From: Dichetophora obliterata
Taxonomy: Eukaryota; Arthropoda; Insecta; Diptera; Sciomyzidae
Length of the DNA stretch: 64,000 bases
Reading direction: 5' to 3'
Assembly (NCBI GenBank): GCA_963920525.1
Contig: OY986438.1
Coordinates: 130,523,920-130,587,919 of the forward strand
Below, piece by piece: positions 30,581-41,386 of this stretch. The position numbers were made by a program, and so were the translations under genes. The first letter of the stretch is position 1. Each line of letters begins with the position of its first letter. A model generated the notes under the pieces. The model had not been told where the DNA came from. It did no database searches and saw nothing but the letters and a program-made list of their open reading frames with translations.

Positions 30581-32960
30581 AGTCAAGTTTTTCGAAAATT
30601 TTTATTTTTAATTATTAAACAGATTTGGCCAAAATTTACACTATATATTGTTTAAACGGGCTTTTTCTAAAGCCCTATTTTATTTTGTTAAATTGGTTGT
30701 TTAAAAATATTTACTATTTTATTAAAGAGCATACTCCGAACTTTCAAACCAAGTATTTTGGCATGGTTTTTGTTATCCCGTTACCGCGATTAAGAATTAA
30801 AAAAAATAGAAAAGAGATTCAATAAATTTGATAAATAAGACACTGACCAGGATTGGCTAATATCAAACTACCTCGTATTACAACTAAGACAATAAGATAT
30901 ACATTGAAATAATTTTTACCGCTCGCCACCTAGCGCCTTCTGAGAATTTCGCCATCGAAATAGTATGCCTCTGTTATTTTTTTTTTAGCATTTAACAAAA
31001 CTAATTGAAACATCATTCAATTAAAATGAATCGTAGTCACTAACACACGACAAAATTAGTCAAGAATCCTGGTGGAAAAAGTTACTCAAACTGATACAGT
31101 TTAGGTAATGGGCTTACTATATACTTAAATATTATGCAATAGACGTGGTACTGAAAGACTCTCGCAAAAGTCATGACGGATATACTGCTTTCAAATTTTT
31201 TTGAAGACCAAAATTAAATTAAAAGATTTTATGTTATATTACAATAACATAATGTTGTTTATAGGTTATCAAATTTAAATATACTTTTATATTAATTTTT
31301 TTCTTACTTGATATGAATAAGTTTATTTACTTTTCAGGTCATAGCATCTTGTATTAAAATAAATATCTCAAAATTCAAAGATTATTGTTTAGACACAGCA
31401 AAATTATACCTAGAATTATATAATTGGTACTAAATGCGTGTTTCAGTGCATAACATATAAAAGGTCAGTTATCCGTGAATGGGCAAGAGGCCAATCACTA
31501 ATTATTTTGGTTCAACAAAATGAAATTTTGAAGAAATGATTGCATCACATATTTTTTGCATGCTTTTCTCCTTAATTCGGATCCAGTACATAAACCTTTC
31601 TGTTTGCAGCAATAGATTTTTTTGATGAGGAAAATGAAAAGATAAGCTATGATCTGTAAAATTAAGCATATACTAGAATTTGTTGTATTCACATATAATT
31701 TTAAACAACTCTGAATAAAACATTTAATTTTTTTTAATATAGGTAGTATACTGTTATGTGATACCTTTTTAAATATTATAAGCTGATTAAATTTTGATTA
31801 AAATGCAATTTTGTGGTAGAATAAAGTAGCACAATATCGCTAAACATTAAAAAAGGATTTTGTCTACCTTAATTTTTTTGGGTCTCATAGACAAGGTAGG
31901 CTCAAATAGGGTAAAAGATTACAGTAACAATATTTGTAAAATGACACACTCAAAATTTAATAGAAATATATTAAATAGTTTCGATGTTATAATCTATTAT
32001 TTAAAGCAATATGCGATGTCCAACCCTTTGTATGGGGACGCCCCACTGTGCGGCGTTGCTTTAAATAGCTCTCAAAAATCAACGCATTGAGTTTTTGCCT
32101 TGAAATTTGAGAGAAACAAATTCTTAATATTGAGTTTCAATGCAGCTAATAAACCTTTGAATTTCTTGAGGGTGTGAGGTATGTTTGAAATTTATGAAAA
32201 AATTACCTTTTTTTTAATATTTTTTTAACAGCGTAGCAAACTTTAACAAAGCTGTTAATAAGGAAATTATGACTGAAATTATGTAATGCTAGAAGATCAA
32301 ACTTTAAGTACAAAAAATAAAAGCTCCATTTCAAGTGATCTTTCAACTTTTTAAATACTTAAGAGAAATGATATTGCTTTAAAAAAACGTTGGACTGATA
32401 TGAAAACAGCTCCAATACAATTTGTTTAGTCTCTGTTCAGGTAAAAATTAATTGCTTTTCGTACAAATAATAACCTGTTTTATTTTTGTTTATTTAAGTG
32501 ATACATGAGGTTGCAAAAGGGCGTAAGAGAAAAAACTTTGTTTCGAGAAAATCAAGTCTGCATTTTTTGAGCTCTTAAACCAATGGTTCAATTTTGCTGA
32601 TTTCTTTTTTAAAATTAATTCTGTTAAATTAATTCAATAAAAAATGCAAATTCTGTTTATTTCAGTAAGTGATCAAATTTATTTATTAAATTTTTAAAAA
32701 TAAATGTCTATTAAATTTAGTTATTTTAAAAAGACATCCGACAGCCCTTTTTCCGGGAATCAAGAATTTTGTTTTTTTTTTTAACTTAGAAACTGTGATC
32801 TAGGGAGCAAAATAAGCAATTCCTGAAAAAATCATCGAAATCGGCCGACAGAATCTTGTGCCGGCGGTTAATGGGTTAAATAAAAAAGCAGTGTTTAAAG
32901 AAATTTGGACCTGGTAGGTGGCGCTGGGGTGAAGATATTTACGAAAATGGAGTTTTTATC
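30581..32960. other. AT-rich DNA without a recognised gene
   Basis: A CGCCACCTAGCGCC segment (30934) relates in reverse to 30567-30580, so 30567-30950 may be a decayed element. The open frames at 30625-30825, 31498-31692 and 31860-32090 match nothing known. Confidence 0.35.
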
Positions 32961-32971
32961 TTCTTCTAGGA

Positions 32972-33042
32972 GGCCTCGTATAGTCTCGTGGTAGCGCTCT
33001 TAAATTTTACCCAGGGGTGCCGGGTTCGAATCCTTATGCGTC
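32972..33042 (+). repeat. tRNA-derived sequence (SINE head)
   Basis: GGCCTCGTATAGTCTCGTGG (A-box region) and GGGTTCGAATCC (B-box) are spaced as in a tRNA gene. The anticodon arm is decayed. It matches the tRNA-Asp-like sequences at 26856 and 27412 in its first 30 bases, so all three probably belong to one tRNA-derived family. Confidence 0.6.
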
Positions 33043-33094
33043 TTGGTTATACATTTTACATTTTTTCCTTATTTCTATTCAAAATTTTAATTTC

Positions 33095-33260
33095 TATTTT
33101 AAGGACCCCGAACTAAATGTATGGAAATTGGGTTTTGGTCGAATTTGCTCACATTTCAGAATTTAGTAGATCTTGTCATCCTGATTAAAAATCACAGTGG
33201 ACACAAAGCTCTAAATTCTTTAGTTTAGGTATGTTTGAGCTACATAGGTATGCTTGAATG
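33095..33260 (+). repeat. Third, diverged copy of the 39.6/49.9-kb repeat (reverse orientation)
   Basis: AAGGACCCCGAACTAAATGT, TTTAGTAGATCTTGTCATCC, and TCTAAATTCTTTAGTTTAGG with GTATGTTTGAG correspond in order to the complement of 39600-39755 (AAGGATCCCGCAATAATTGT, TTAAGTAGATCTTATCATTC, CCAAATTCTTTAGCTTAGG). It shows that the sequence around 39.6 kb is itself a dispersed repeat. Confidence 0.6.
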
Positions 33261-33442
33261 CCAGAGATATGTGGTAGGAATAGTTGTATGACATCAATTA
33301 TTATATGTACCTTTTGTTGTGTGTGTGTTAGTGTGTGAATGTATTTCTGGACTAGAAGCATCACCCAGTATAAACGACGTGCACGAGAAGGGTTTTTGTT
33401 CTTGTTTATTTATTTTTTTTTTATGTTATAAGAAATAATTAT

Positions 33443-33976
33443 ATACCCGAGAAACAATTTGTATCCGTACCAAACTACTTAGGCACAAGAGTTCATAGTA
33501 ACCGACTCAATTTTATTTTTAAAAGCTACGAGTAGTAACGAAAAACTGCGAAGTTTATAAACAAAAATTAATCGCTCATTGATTTTAAGCCTATTGCAAA
33601 CGAGATTCAAAGAACAGGACCCGAGAAAAAAATTGATATATTGTGTAAATAAAGTAGCTGATATGTATCGAAACTGGCCTAAGTCTTAACTATAATGTAC
33701 CCGAAACATACCCAACAAGTACCTTGAAAGTGACCTGAAATAGTACCGTAGTAAGTCTGTATTATGTCAATAAAGTGGTCAAAAATGACCGACTATATTC
33801 GAACACAATAAACTGTAGAGTGCCCAAATAGGTCTTCGTTCATACATTGTGCCTGCCCAAGGTGTTCCAGAACTAGCAATTCTTTCAGTGCAGAGTTCGG
33901 ATATTTACCGACACGGGAACCGGACATATATCAGATAATTTATTGACACAAAATATGAAACTGTTTCTCGGGATAT
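33443..33976. mobile_element. MITE with CCCGAGAAACA inverted ends
   Basis: TATACCCGAGAAACAATTT at the left and AAACTGTTTCTCGGGATAT at the right are inverted copies with about one mismatch and one indel. The ~530-bp interior has AGTACCG-type and GACCGACT repeats but no reading frame. Target duplication not clear, TA possible. Confidence 0.6.
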
Positions 33977-34109
33977 AGATATGCAAATTGCTTAAAACGT
34001 TATTGCATAGAAAAAAATTTAGAGTTCAGAACTCCAAGATGATTTAAATGTTTTTGTGGAGTGCCTGTGAGCTGCGTCAACTACTGAATTCAATAAGGAT
34101 GTTTATGGA

Positions 34110-34300
34110 TATTTAATATTTTTTCTGCTGCTTCTAAGATATTTCCTGGTTATTTAGGGCATTTTCTGGTAATTTATAGCAATTTTTAAGCTATTTTATT
34201 GTCATTTTTAGACATTTTTAATTTTTAGAGCATTTTTTGGTTTTCTGGTAATTTTAGTGAAATTTTAAAGTATTTTTTTTTCGTTTTTGTTCATACTAAA
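34110..34300. repeat. Fragment of the hAT left end seen at 35310
   Basis: TTTTTTCTGCTGCTTCTAAGA, TTTCCTGGTTATTTAG, TTGTCATTTTTAGACATTTTTAATT, GAGCATTTTTTGGTTTTC and GGTAATTTTAGTG occur in the same order as at 35335-35580. This is a partial second copy. A related right-end-like tract lies at 39380-39553. Confidence 0.6.
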
Positions 34301-34399
34301 AGAATGTAAAAATGCAAATTTTCAAACATATTCCTTTAGCATAGAGTTCTTTCAATCAAAAACATTACCTCTCGAAAAAGGATAAGCTTTCTTTATAGA

Positions 34400-34830
34400 C
34401 CTCGAAGAAAAAAAAGGTGGGAAGGAGCTGATAATTGCAGGCAATCAAAGGCGGCCGTGAAGTGGTCTCGTAGTGAGGTAGCAAAAGTTATCCGATACAA
34501 TCGAAGGACTTTAAGCTGGCTTACTGCACTGGTCACAGGACACGGTCCCTTCATGTACCATCTCGGGAAGATGACTCTGACCGAGGACGATGCGTGTAGG
34601 TTATGCCTAGAGGAGCCGGAAACAGCAGCACACATTCTGTGCCAGTGTCCGGCGCTGGCAAGCATAAGATTGACCACTCTGGGACGCCCATTTCTTGGCG
34701 AAGCCGAGATTGGTCAACTAACCTATAAGGATATGCTTGAGGTGACAAAGGATGCTTACACAAGGAGCATGCTCACGTACGAGTACTCCGAGCAGTAGTA
34801 CCCTTTGTCCAATAGGGGACGAAAAGGGAC
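34400..34830 (+). pseudogene. C-terminal fragment of a LINE ORF2
   Basis: An open frame from about 34445 to the stop at 34798 encodes the end of a non-LTR reverse transcriptase: WLTALVTGHGPFMYHL, then CRLCLEEPETAAHILCQCPA, a C-x2-C...H-x4-C zinc-knuckle-like motif typical of the C-terminus of R1/I/Loa-group LINEs. Everything upstream, including the polymerase motifs, is missing, so this is a strongly 5'-truncated copy. GC content is well above its surroundings, consistent with LINE codon use. Confidence 0.75.
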
Positions 34831-35301
34831 CCATTGTGGTCTGCTTCGACAAATCCCCAACTTATTATATATATTGGATATTCAACCTCTGACTCTTATA
34901 CTGAGAAATTTTGGGCTTGTTCATTCTTATGACGCTTAAGGACGCGTGGTTATAGGCTTCAATTTTTACCTGCAAATTAATTTGGAGCGCTTGAGCACAT
35001 TTCAAATCGTTGTTTTGCAAACTTTTGTTGGAACACAAGCTGCAAGTTGGGTGCAGCCCTCACTACTGATGCTCGCTTCTTTTAATATTGTTCGCTGCTC
35101 TCGCTCTGATAAATTAAATTTTCGGCCTCCAGACTTATTTTTTTAATTACTTTTTAATATTCGATAACAAATTGTAAAGTACTTTTCTGCTACGGCATAT
35201 TTTGTCAGCGATTTTGGCAATTGATGCACCTGTTTCATTTAAACCAATAATTTCACCTTTCTCGAATTCATCCAAAACCTTTCCATGAGACGTTTTACAT
35301 A
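34831..35301. other. No gene recognised; LINE 3' end and mixed debris
   Basis: ATTGGATATTCAACCTCTGACTCTTATACTGAGAAATTTTGGGCTT at 34876 is related to the complement of 39215-39265, so a short repeat is shared. 35000-35300 (minus strand) has weak protein-like patches but nothing I can name. Confidence 0.35.
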
Positions 35302-35732
35302 CCAATGACCAGGGCTAGGATTTCGATGACATGACATCTTTTTTCTGCTGCTTTTAAGACATTTCCTGCTTATTTAGAACGTCCTTTTATGCTTCTTAAA
35401 TTCCAAATGTGAAAAGTTTTAAGGTAATTTTTTCGTTATTTTTCATCGTTTTTTATCGGTTTTTAGTTTTCATATTATTTTTTGGTCAGTTATAGCGATT
35501 TTTTAGTTATTTTCTTGTCATTTTTGGACATTTTTAATTCTAAGAGCATTTTTCGGTTTTCTAGGTAATTTTAGTGTTATTTTAACTGACGAAACTGACG
35601 AAAGAGTAAAGACTCAGGATATAATAGTTTTTATTAACTCTATTTTTATGCTCTATTGCTGAAATATTAGAGGGGAAAAATACTAATACCAATAATACTA
35701 TGAAATCAGAAGAGAAACATACATCCGATGAC

Positions 35733-38471
35733 ATATGAGCTGTTCAGAGCACAAGTGGCGTAAGTCCATTTTTGGTAGTTTTTGAGAAAATTGAACATTT
35801 AGAAAAATTCTTATAATAAATTCCAAGTATAAAGAACTCAGTTTTGCTTATAAGCTAGGTCAAGAGCATAAATGTATCTATCCATATCGTACAAAATAAA
35901 CTAAATAGTACACAAAAATGATGCAGAATATTGCATATTAGTAGAAACATGTGGACTTGCGCCACTGAAAATTTTTTAATTTCTTGTTTCCGCTGTAGAA
36001 ATCTAATAGAAGATATTTTTCAAGAATTTTTTGATAAGGAATGGCCGCATTTTTACCTAGAAGTTGGACAAAACCACCCCTTAGCGATTATCTCCATTTT
36101 TAAGGGAGATATAAAATGAATGGACTTACGCCACTCTCCTCTGAAAATTTTGTAAAATTCCTCCTTTCCGCTCTAAAAATGTAATGGACAATATTTTTAA
36201 GAATTTTTTGATGTGAAGTGGCAGTATTTTTACCTACAAGTCGGACAAAACCACCCCTTAGCGATTATCTCCATTATTAAGGGAGATATAAAATGAATGG
36301 ACTTACGCCATTTGTCCTCTAAACATTTTTTAAAATTTCTCCTTTCCGCTGTAAAAATGTAATGGAAAATATTTTTAAGTTTTTTTTGATGAGGAATGAC
36401 ATAATTTTTACATAGAAATTGGACAAAACTACCCATTAGCGATTATCTTCATTATTAAGGGAGATATAAAATGATTGGACTTACGCCACTTGTCCTCTGA
36501 AACTTTTTTAAAATTCCTCTTTTCCGCTGTAAAAATGTAATGGACAATATTTTTAAGAATTTTTTGATGTAAAGTGGCAGCATTTTAACCTACAAGTCGG
36601 ACAAAACCACCCCTTAGTGATTATCTCCATTATTAAGGGAGATATAAAATGAATGGACTTACGCCACTTGTCCTCTGAATTTTTTTTTAAAATTTCTCCA
36701 TTCCGCTGTAAAAATGTAATGGACAATATTTTTAAGAATTTTTTGATAAGGAATAACAGCATTTTTACATAGAAGTTGGACAAAACTACCCATTAGCGAT
36801 TATCTTCATTATTAAGGGAGATATAAAATGAATGGACATACGCCACTTGTCCTCTGAAAATTCTTTAAAATTCTTCCTTTCCGCTGTCAAAATGTAATGG
36901 ACAATATTTTTAAGAATTTTTTGATGAGGAATAACAGCATTTTTACATAGAAGTTGGACAAAACTACCCATTAGCGATTATCTTCATTATTAAGGAAGAT
37001 ATAAAATGAATGGACTTACGCCACTTGTCCTCTGAAAATTTTTAAAAATTTCTCCTTTCCGCTGTAAAAATGTAATGGACAATATTTTTAAGAATTTTTT
37101 GATGAGGAATGACATAATTTTTACATAGAAATTGGACAAAACTACCCCTTAGCGATTATCTCCATTATTAAGGGAGATATAAAATGAATGGACTTACGCC
37201 ACTTGTCCTCTGAAAATTCTTTAAAATTTCTCCTTTCCGCTGTAAAAATATAATAGACAATATTTTTAAGAATTTTTTTGGTAAGGATTGACTAAATTTA
37301 GTTTCAGAAGTGCGATTTTAGCATCCGTTTGTGATTTTTTGAATAATTGAGGAGGCCAGAATGCATTTATTCTTATGAAAGTTTCACAGTTGAAATTAAA
37401 CACAGTTGTTTCTATTTAGTAGGGATGTAATAATATGTAATATTTATTAATATATTCAAAGATGTAATAAAAAATCTTTGCAAATAGAAGTTATCATCGT
37501 TATCGTTATCTTTTTTTATCGTTGTCGTTATTTGGAGCATTGGTAAATTTTCGAAAAGGTTTATATCAAAACTCCCTTTATAATGAAAACAATCGCTAAG
37601 GGATGGTTTTGTCGCACTTCTATGTAAAAATACTGTCATTCCTTGTCAAAAAATTCTAAAAAATATTTTCCATTACATTTTTACAGCGGAAAGGAAGAAT
37701 TTTTAAAAAATTTCAGAGGACAAGTGGCGTAAGTCCAATCATTTTATATCTTCCTTAATAATGAAGATACTCGCTTATGGGTAGTTTTGTCCAACTTCTA
37801 TGTAAAAATGCTGTTATTCCTTATCAAAAAATTCTTAAAAATATTTTCCACTGCATGCTTACAGCGGAAAGGAGAAATTTTAAAAAATTTTCAGAGGATA
37901 AGTGGCGTAAGTCCATTCATTTTATATCTCCCTTAATAATGAAGATACTCGCTAAGGGTAGTTTTGTTCAACTTCAAGGCAAAAATGCTGCCATTCCTCA
38001 TCAAAAAATTCTTGAAAAATCTCCTTTTAAATTCCTACAGCGGAAACGAGAAATTTAAAATAATTTTCAGTGGCGCAAATCCAAATGTTTTTACTAATAT
38101 GCAATATTCTGCACTATTTTGGTGTATTATTTAGTTTATATTTTACGATATGGATAGCTCCAATTATGCTCTTGACCAAGCTTATAAGCAAAACTGAGTT
38201 CTTCATACTTGGAATTTATCTTAAGAATTTTTCTAAATGTTCGATTTTCTCAAAACTACCAAAAATGGACTTACGCCACTTGTGCTCTGAAAAAATAATG
38301 GTATTTGTCAGAGCAATAACAAAGTGTTGTATTTTATTCAGAGATTACGTAAGCTAGGAGTTTCTAGCCCGTACTCATAAATAGGGTACATTTTTCTCTT
38401 CACTTATACGTACTTAACTCAATTTCCCTAAAAAATGGACTTACGCCACTTGTGCTCTGAACAGCTCATAT
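35733..38471. mobile_element. Foldback element with arms of ~178-bp tandem repeats
   Basis: The tips ATATGAGCTGTTCAGAGCAC (35733) and its complement (ending 38471) are perfect inverted repeats. The left arm holds eight direct units starting GGACTTACGCCAC or close variants (about 35951, 36120, 36299, 36477, 36656, 36834, 37013, 37191). The right arm holds three units in the opposite orientation (about 37725, 37902, 38068). Just inside each tip is a ~200-bp module (35760-35950, 38082-38270), also inverted. A ~300-bp spacer (37280-37580) with ATCGTTATC repeats separates the arms. The structure matches Foldback/Galileo-type elements. No flanking target duplication was found. Confidence 0.85.
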
Positions 38472-38479
38472 CGCCTTTT

Positions 38480-38623
38480 AAATATGTTCTTTTCGTCAGT
38501 GCAGAAGTAGAAAGAAGATTTTCTGTTTACAAAAACATTTTTCCACACAATCGATGTTCCTTCAATTTTAATAACTTAAATATGTACCTTGTAATATACC
38601 GTAAAACTATGTTACCGTAAAAA
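38480..38623 (+). pseudogene. hAT transposase C-terminal (dimerisation) remnant
   Basis: The frame reads VSAEVERRFSVYKNIF and ends with a NNLNMYLVIY motif before a stop near 38620. This is the conserved C-terminal dimerisation segment of hAT transposases (SxxVERxFS...N...RxxLxxxNLxxxLxI). Nothing upstream of it survives because the foldback lies directly to the left. It supports assigning the 35310-38678 element to hAT. Confidence 0.75.
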
Positions 38624-38857
38624 ATATATAAAATACATTTTAAGCTAGTAATGTTAGGTCATCAAAATCCGAGCCCTGCTAATGACACATTAAACTCGTA
38701 GTATACATCATACGAATTTGTTGTTTTTGTTGAAAAAAATTGTCTTTAAATTATTTGTGCTACACTAAATGAACGATTATTAGGCAGAAAAAATGCAGTG
38801 TTAGAGATATTGCTAACGGTTCGGGGAGAGAGTAAAGTGAGTATAGCATTTGATAAT

Positions 38858-39194
38858 AGCTGCATTCCCGTGGCACTAGATAAGATCAAATCTCAGTGAA
38901 ATAACATTAGTTTAACTTTATAACAATTTGTCACAAATAAAACAGCTGTTTTAAGAACAATAACAAAAGAAAACAGCAATACCACAACGCATATTGTGCG
39001 GTGAAACGTCAAAATACGAAAATGAATAGTTATCTAGATTTTCCAACTACATTCGTTTTGATACAAAATGCTTGAAACTTGGCAACATTTTAAGATAAAA
39101 AAAGAGGTAGAAATCGCGCTGGTTCTAATTTTTGTTTTTGTTTTGTGAATAAAATAGAGCAGCGCTCTAGATCAATGACCACGGGAATGCAGCT
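38858..39194. mobile_element. 337-bp MITE with AGCTGCATTCCCGTGG ends
   Basis: AGCTGCATTCCCGTGG at 38858 and its exact complement CCACGGGAATGCAGCT ending at 39194 form 16-bp perfect inverted ends; TAGAT and ATCTAG follow inside. The interior is AT-rich without a reading frame. Flanking duplication uncertain (TA-rich). Confidence 0.7.
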
Positions 39195-39631
39195 AATGTC
39201 AGTTTAAAGAGAACATATTTAAGCCCAAAATTTCTCAGTATAAGAGTCAGAGGTTCAATATCCAACATGCTACAGTACGTTTTCTTAAAATAAATAAATT
39301 GTGCTATAGTTTATGAACGCAGTGTACTGTAACGCTATTTTTAAAAATTATTTAAAATAAATTTTAAGTTAAGTAATGTTTTATTTTTAAAGCTTTATTT
39401 TTTTGTTTATTATTTATTTAATTGTTTGCGTTTTTTAGGTCATTTTTGTCAGTTTTTAGGTAATTTTCTGCAGTTTTAAGGTAATTTTTGTAATATTTTT
39501 ATGCAATTTTTTTTGCAGTTTTTTAGGTTATCAAAATTTGATCCTTGTTAATAACCTTGAATCCGTTTTACATGTGCAATAATAACCTTTAACAATTCCG
39601 TCATCATGCTCAAACATACCTAAGCTAAAGA

Positions 39632-41060
39632 ATTTGGAGATTTATGCCCATAGTGGCTTTTAGTCAGAATGATAAGATCTACTTAATCCTTCAATATGAT
39701 AAATTCGCCCGACACATAATTTTCATACAATTATTGCGGGATCCTTTACGACGAAAATTTGTAGTTGGTGGTAATAGAAATATTTTGTGGAGAGAATCCC
39801 TTAATATCTTGATGTGACTGTGGTAAATTCATCCCACTTGCCTCAGATTCAATATCACATGTTAATACTGATTTGTGCAACTCTAAGAACATTGTACATA
39901 AAAAGTTTCACTTGATTTTTTTCTATCAACCCTCTACCACACCTATCACCAACCTTCCGAATCAACATAATGCCTTAAAAAAAATAAAAAAGAATATATA
40001 CTACTGAAGCTATCCACCTTATAATCTTACTAGGGATGTCAATCTCAGGACCCCGATCTTTTTTAAGACCCGAGTATCCAGGGATTATTCGATTTGAATC
40101 CCGGGATATTTGACAATAATTTTTTTTAATGGTTATTAAAATTTTTCAAACAACCCTCACAACTATCCCCGTTTCAACGATCATCGACCGAACTAACAAG
40201 CATTGAAGCGGAGCGATGCAGGTGTAATATGTAATAAATTAAGGTCTAAGTTAGAGGATAACACCATTAATGCTTTAATTACTTAAAGATCGTATTTTGA
40301 TCCAAAGAAGGAATAATTTTGCTGAGCTCTAAATAGAAAGGGTGTTGTATTTATTTTTTACTTAAATGAATTGGCTTTTTTATTTTAATATAAATGTGCT
40401 ATAGCATATAATTATATAGGGAGATTTAAGGCCAAAGCAGTTAAAATTAATGCATATTTTATAAGATGTTTTCCAAAAAATTTTATTGCATACACAAAAA
40501 ATTTAATTTGCTTGTAAGTTTTACATCATCAGCGTCTGCAGATTGCCTAAAAATAAAATGCTTTCGAAAAAAGACTTAAATGCACATCTTTAACCAAAAT
40601 GGAAAATTAAGAAAATTACGAAGCGTGGAAAAAAGTTGACAAAAATTGACATTATTTTCGACCATATTGTTGCTTGTAAAACCTAGACAAATTTTCCAAG
40701 ACGCTCATTTTGGTAAAAGGTGTGTAGAATTAAAATAGAAACAGATTAAAAAAATATTTCAATTGGTTGATTAGTTTGTTTGCAGTAGTGTAGCCAGTTT
40801 TGAAAAAGTATTTTCTAAGAAAAATCGAGTTCAAAGTTACTCTGCTTAGTTAAATTTACTATGGCGCACTAGGTCTTAAGCGCTGTAGAAGCGTAGTATT
40901 ATAACCATTATATATTTATTGAAGAATAATTGAACAATAGTGAATCTAAAAAAATTAAATTTTCAAAGATTGTTGTTTAAATAGTGATTTAAAATAGTTT
41001 TATGTAGGCAGTTACTGCTAAACCAAATATATGCATGTGTACATGAGTTACAAAAAAAAT
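39632..41060. repeat. Segment A: duplicated at 49922-52998
   Basis: From ATTTGGAGATTTATGCCCAT to GTTACAAAAA the sequence matches 49922-52998 once the mariner (50674-51957) and Helitron (52495-52859) are removed; both are then about 1.43 kb, with roughly 1-3% differences by eye. The segment covers ~399 bp of a dispersed repeat plus the first ~1.03 kb of the hAT element at 40031. Since both copies share the hAT insertion point, the duplication came after the hAT insertion. Confidence 0.9.
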
Positions 41061-41378
41061 GTTATAAATTACTGAGGATATGTAATTGTCAAATTTTATG
41101 TTTTTTTTTTGTTCTTGAATTGGTACAAATCGTACTTCTCGTACGCTCATTTTGGTAAAAGATGTGTCTTGAATTGGTACAAATCGTACTTCTTTGGTAT
41201 ATCAATGTGATACAAAATGTGTACTATAATAGAATAGCAGTGAATGTGTTACAGTTTTTGGCAAAAAAATTACGAAACATAAAATCCTTGAATTTTGGGA
41301 CGATCCCGGGATCCCTGGATTATATTTTCAGATCCCGAAAATCCCGGAATCGAAAAAACTCAAAAATTAGCATCCCCA
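40031..41378. mobile_element. Non-autonomous hAT element, 1.35 kb
   Basis: AATCTTAC occurs immediately outside both ends (40023-40030 and 41379-41386), a perfect 8-bp duplication. The ends TAGGGATGTCAAT and ATTAGCATCCCCA are short imperfect inverted repeats. Subterminal GATCCCGGGAT/ATCCCGGGAT motifs recur at both ends in opposite order. No transposase frame is present. A repeat copy at about 30490-30560 lacks the insertion. Confidence 0.85.
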
Positions 41379-41386
41379 AATCTTAC

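Larger units (their letters stand above)
35310..38678. mobile_element. hAT element (3.4 kb) hosting a foldback element
   Basis: The left end CAGGGCTAGGATTTCGATGA and the right end TCATCAAAATCCGAGCCCTG are inverted copies with two mismatches over 20 bases. The flanks CCAATGAC (35302-35309) and CTAATGAC (38679-38686) form an 8-bp target duplication with one difference, the hAT hallmark. Near the right end 38480-38620 encodes a hAT dimerisation motif. The middle is occupied by an inverted-repeat array (35733-38471), so most of the transposase has been lost or replaced. Confidence 0.8.

Noticed and set aside
37777..38058. Protein-coding gene in the foldback array (93 codons, plus strand)
   Set aside because: It is translation of a repeat unit in the right arm. 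The same peptide appears on the other strand in left-arm units and the frame changes between units.
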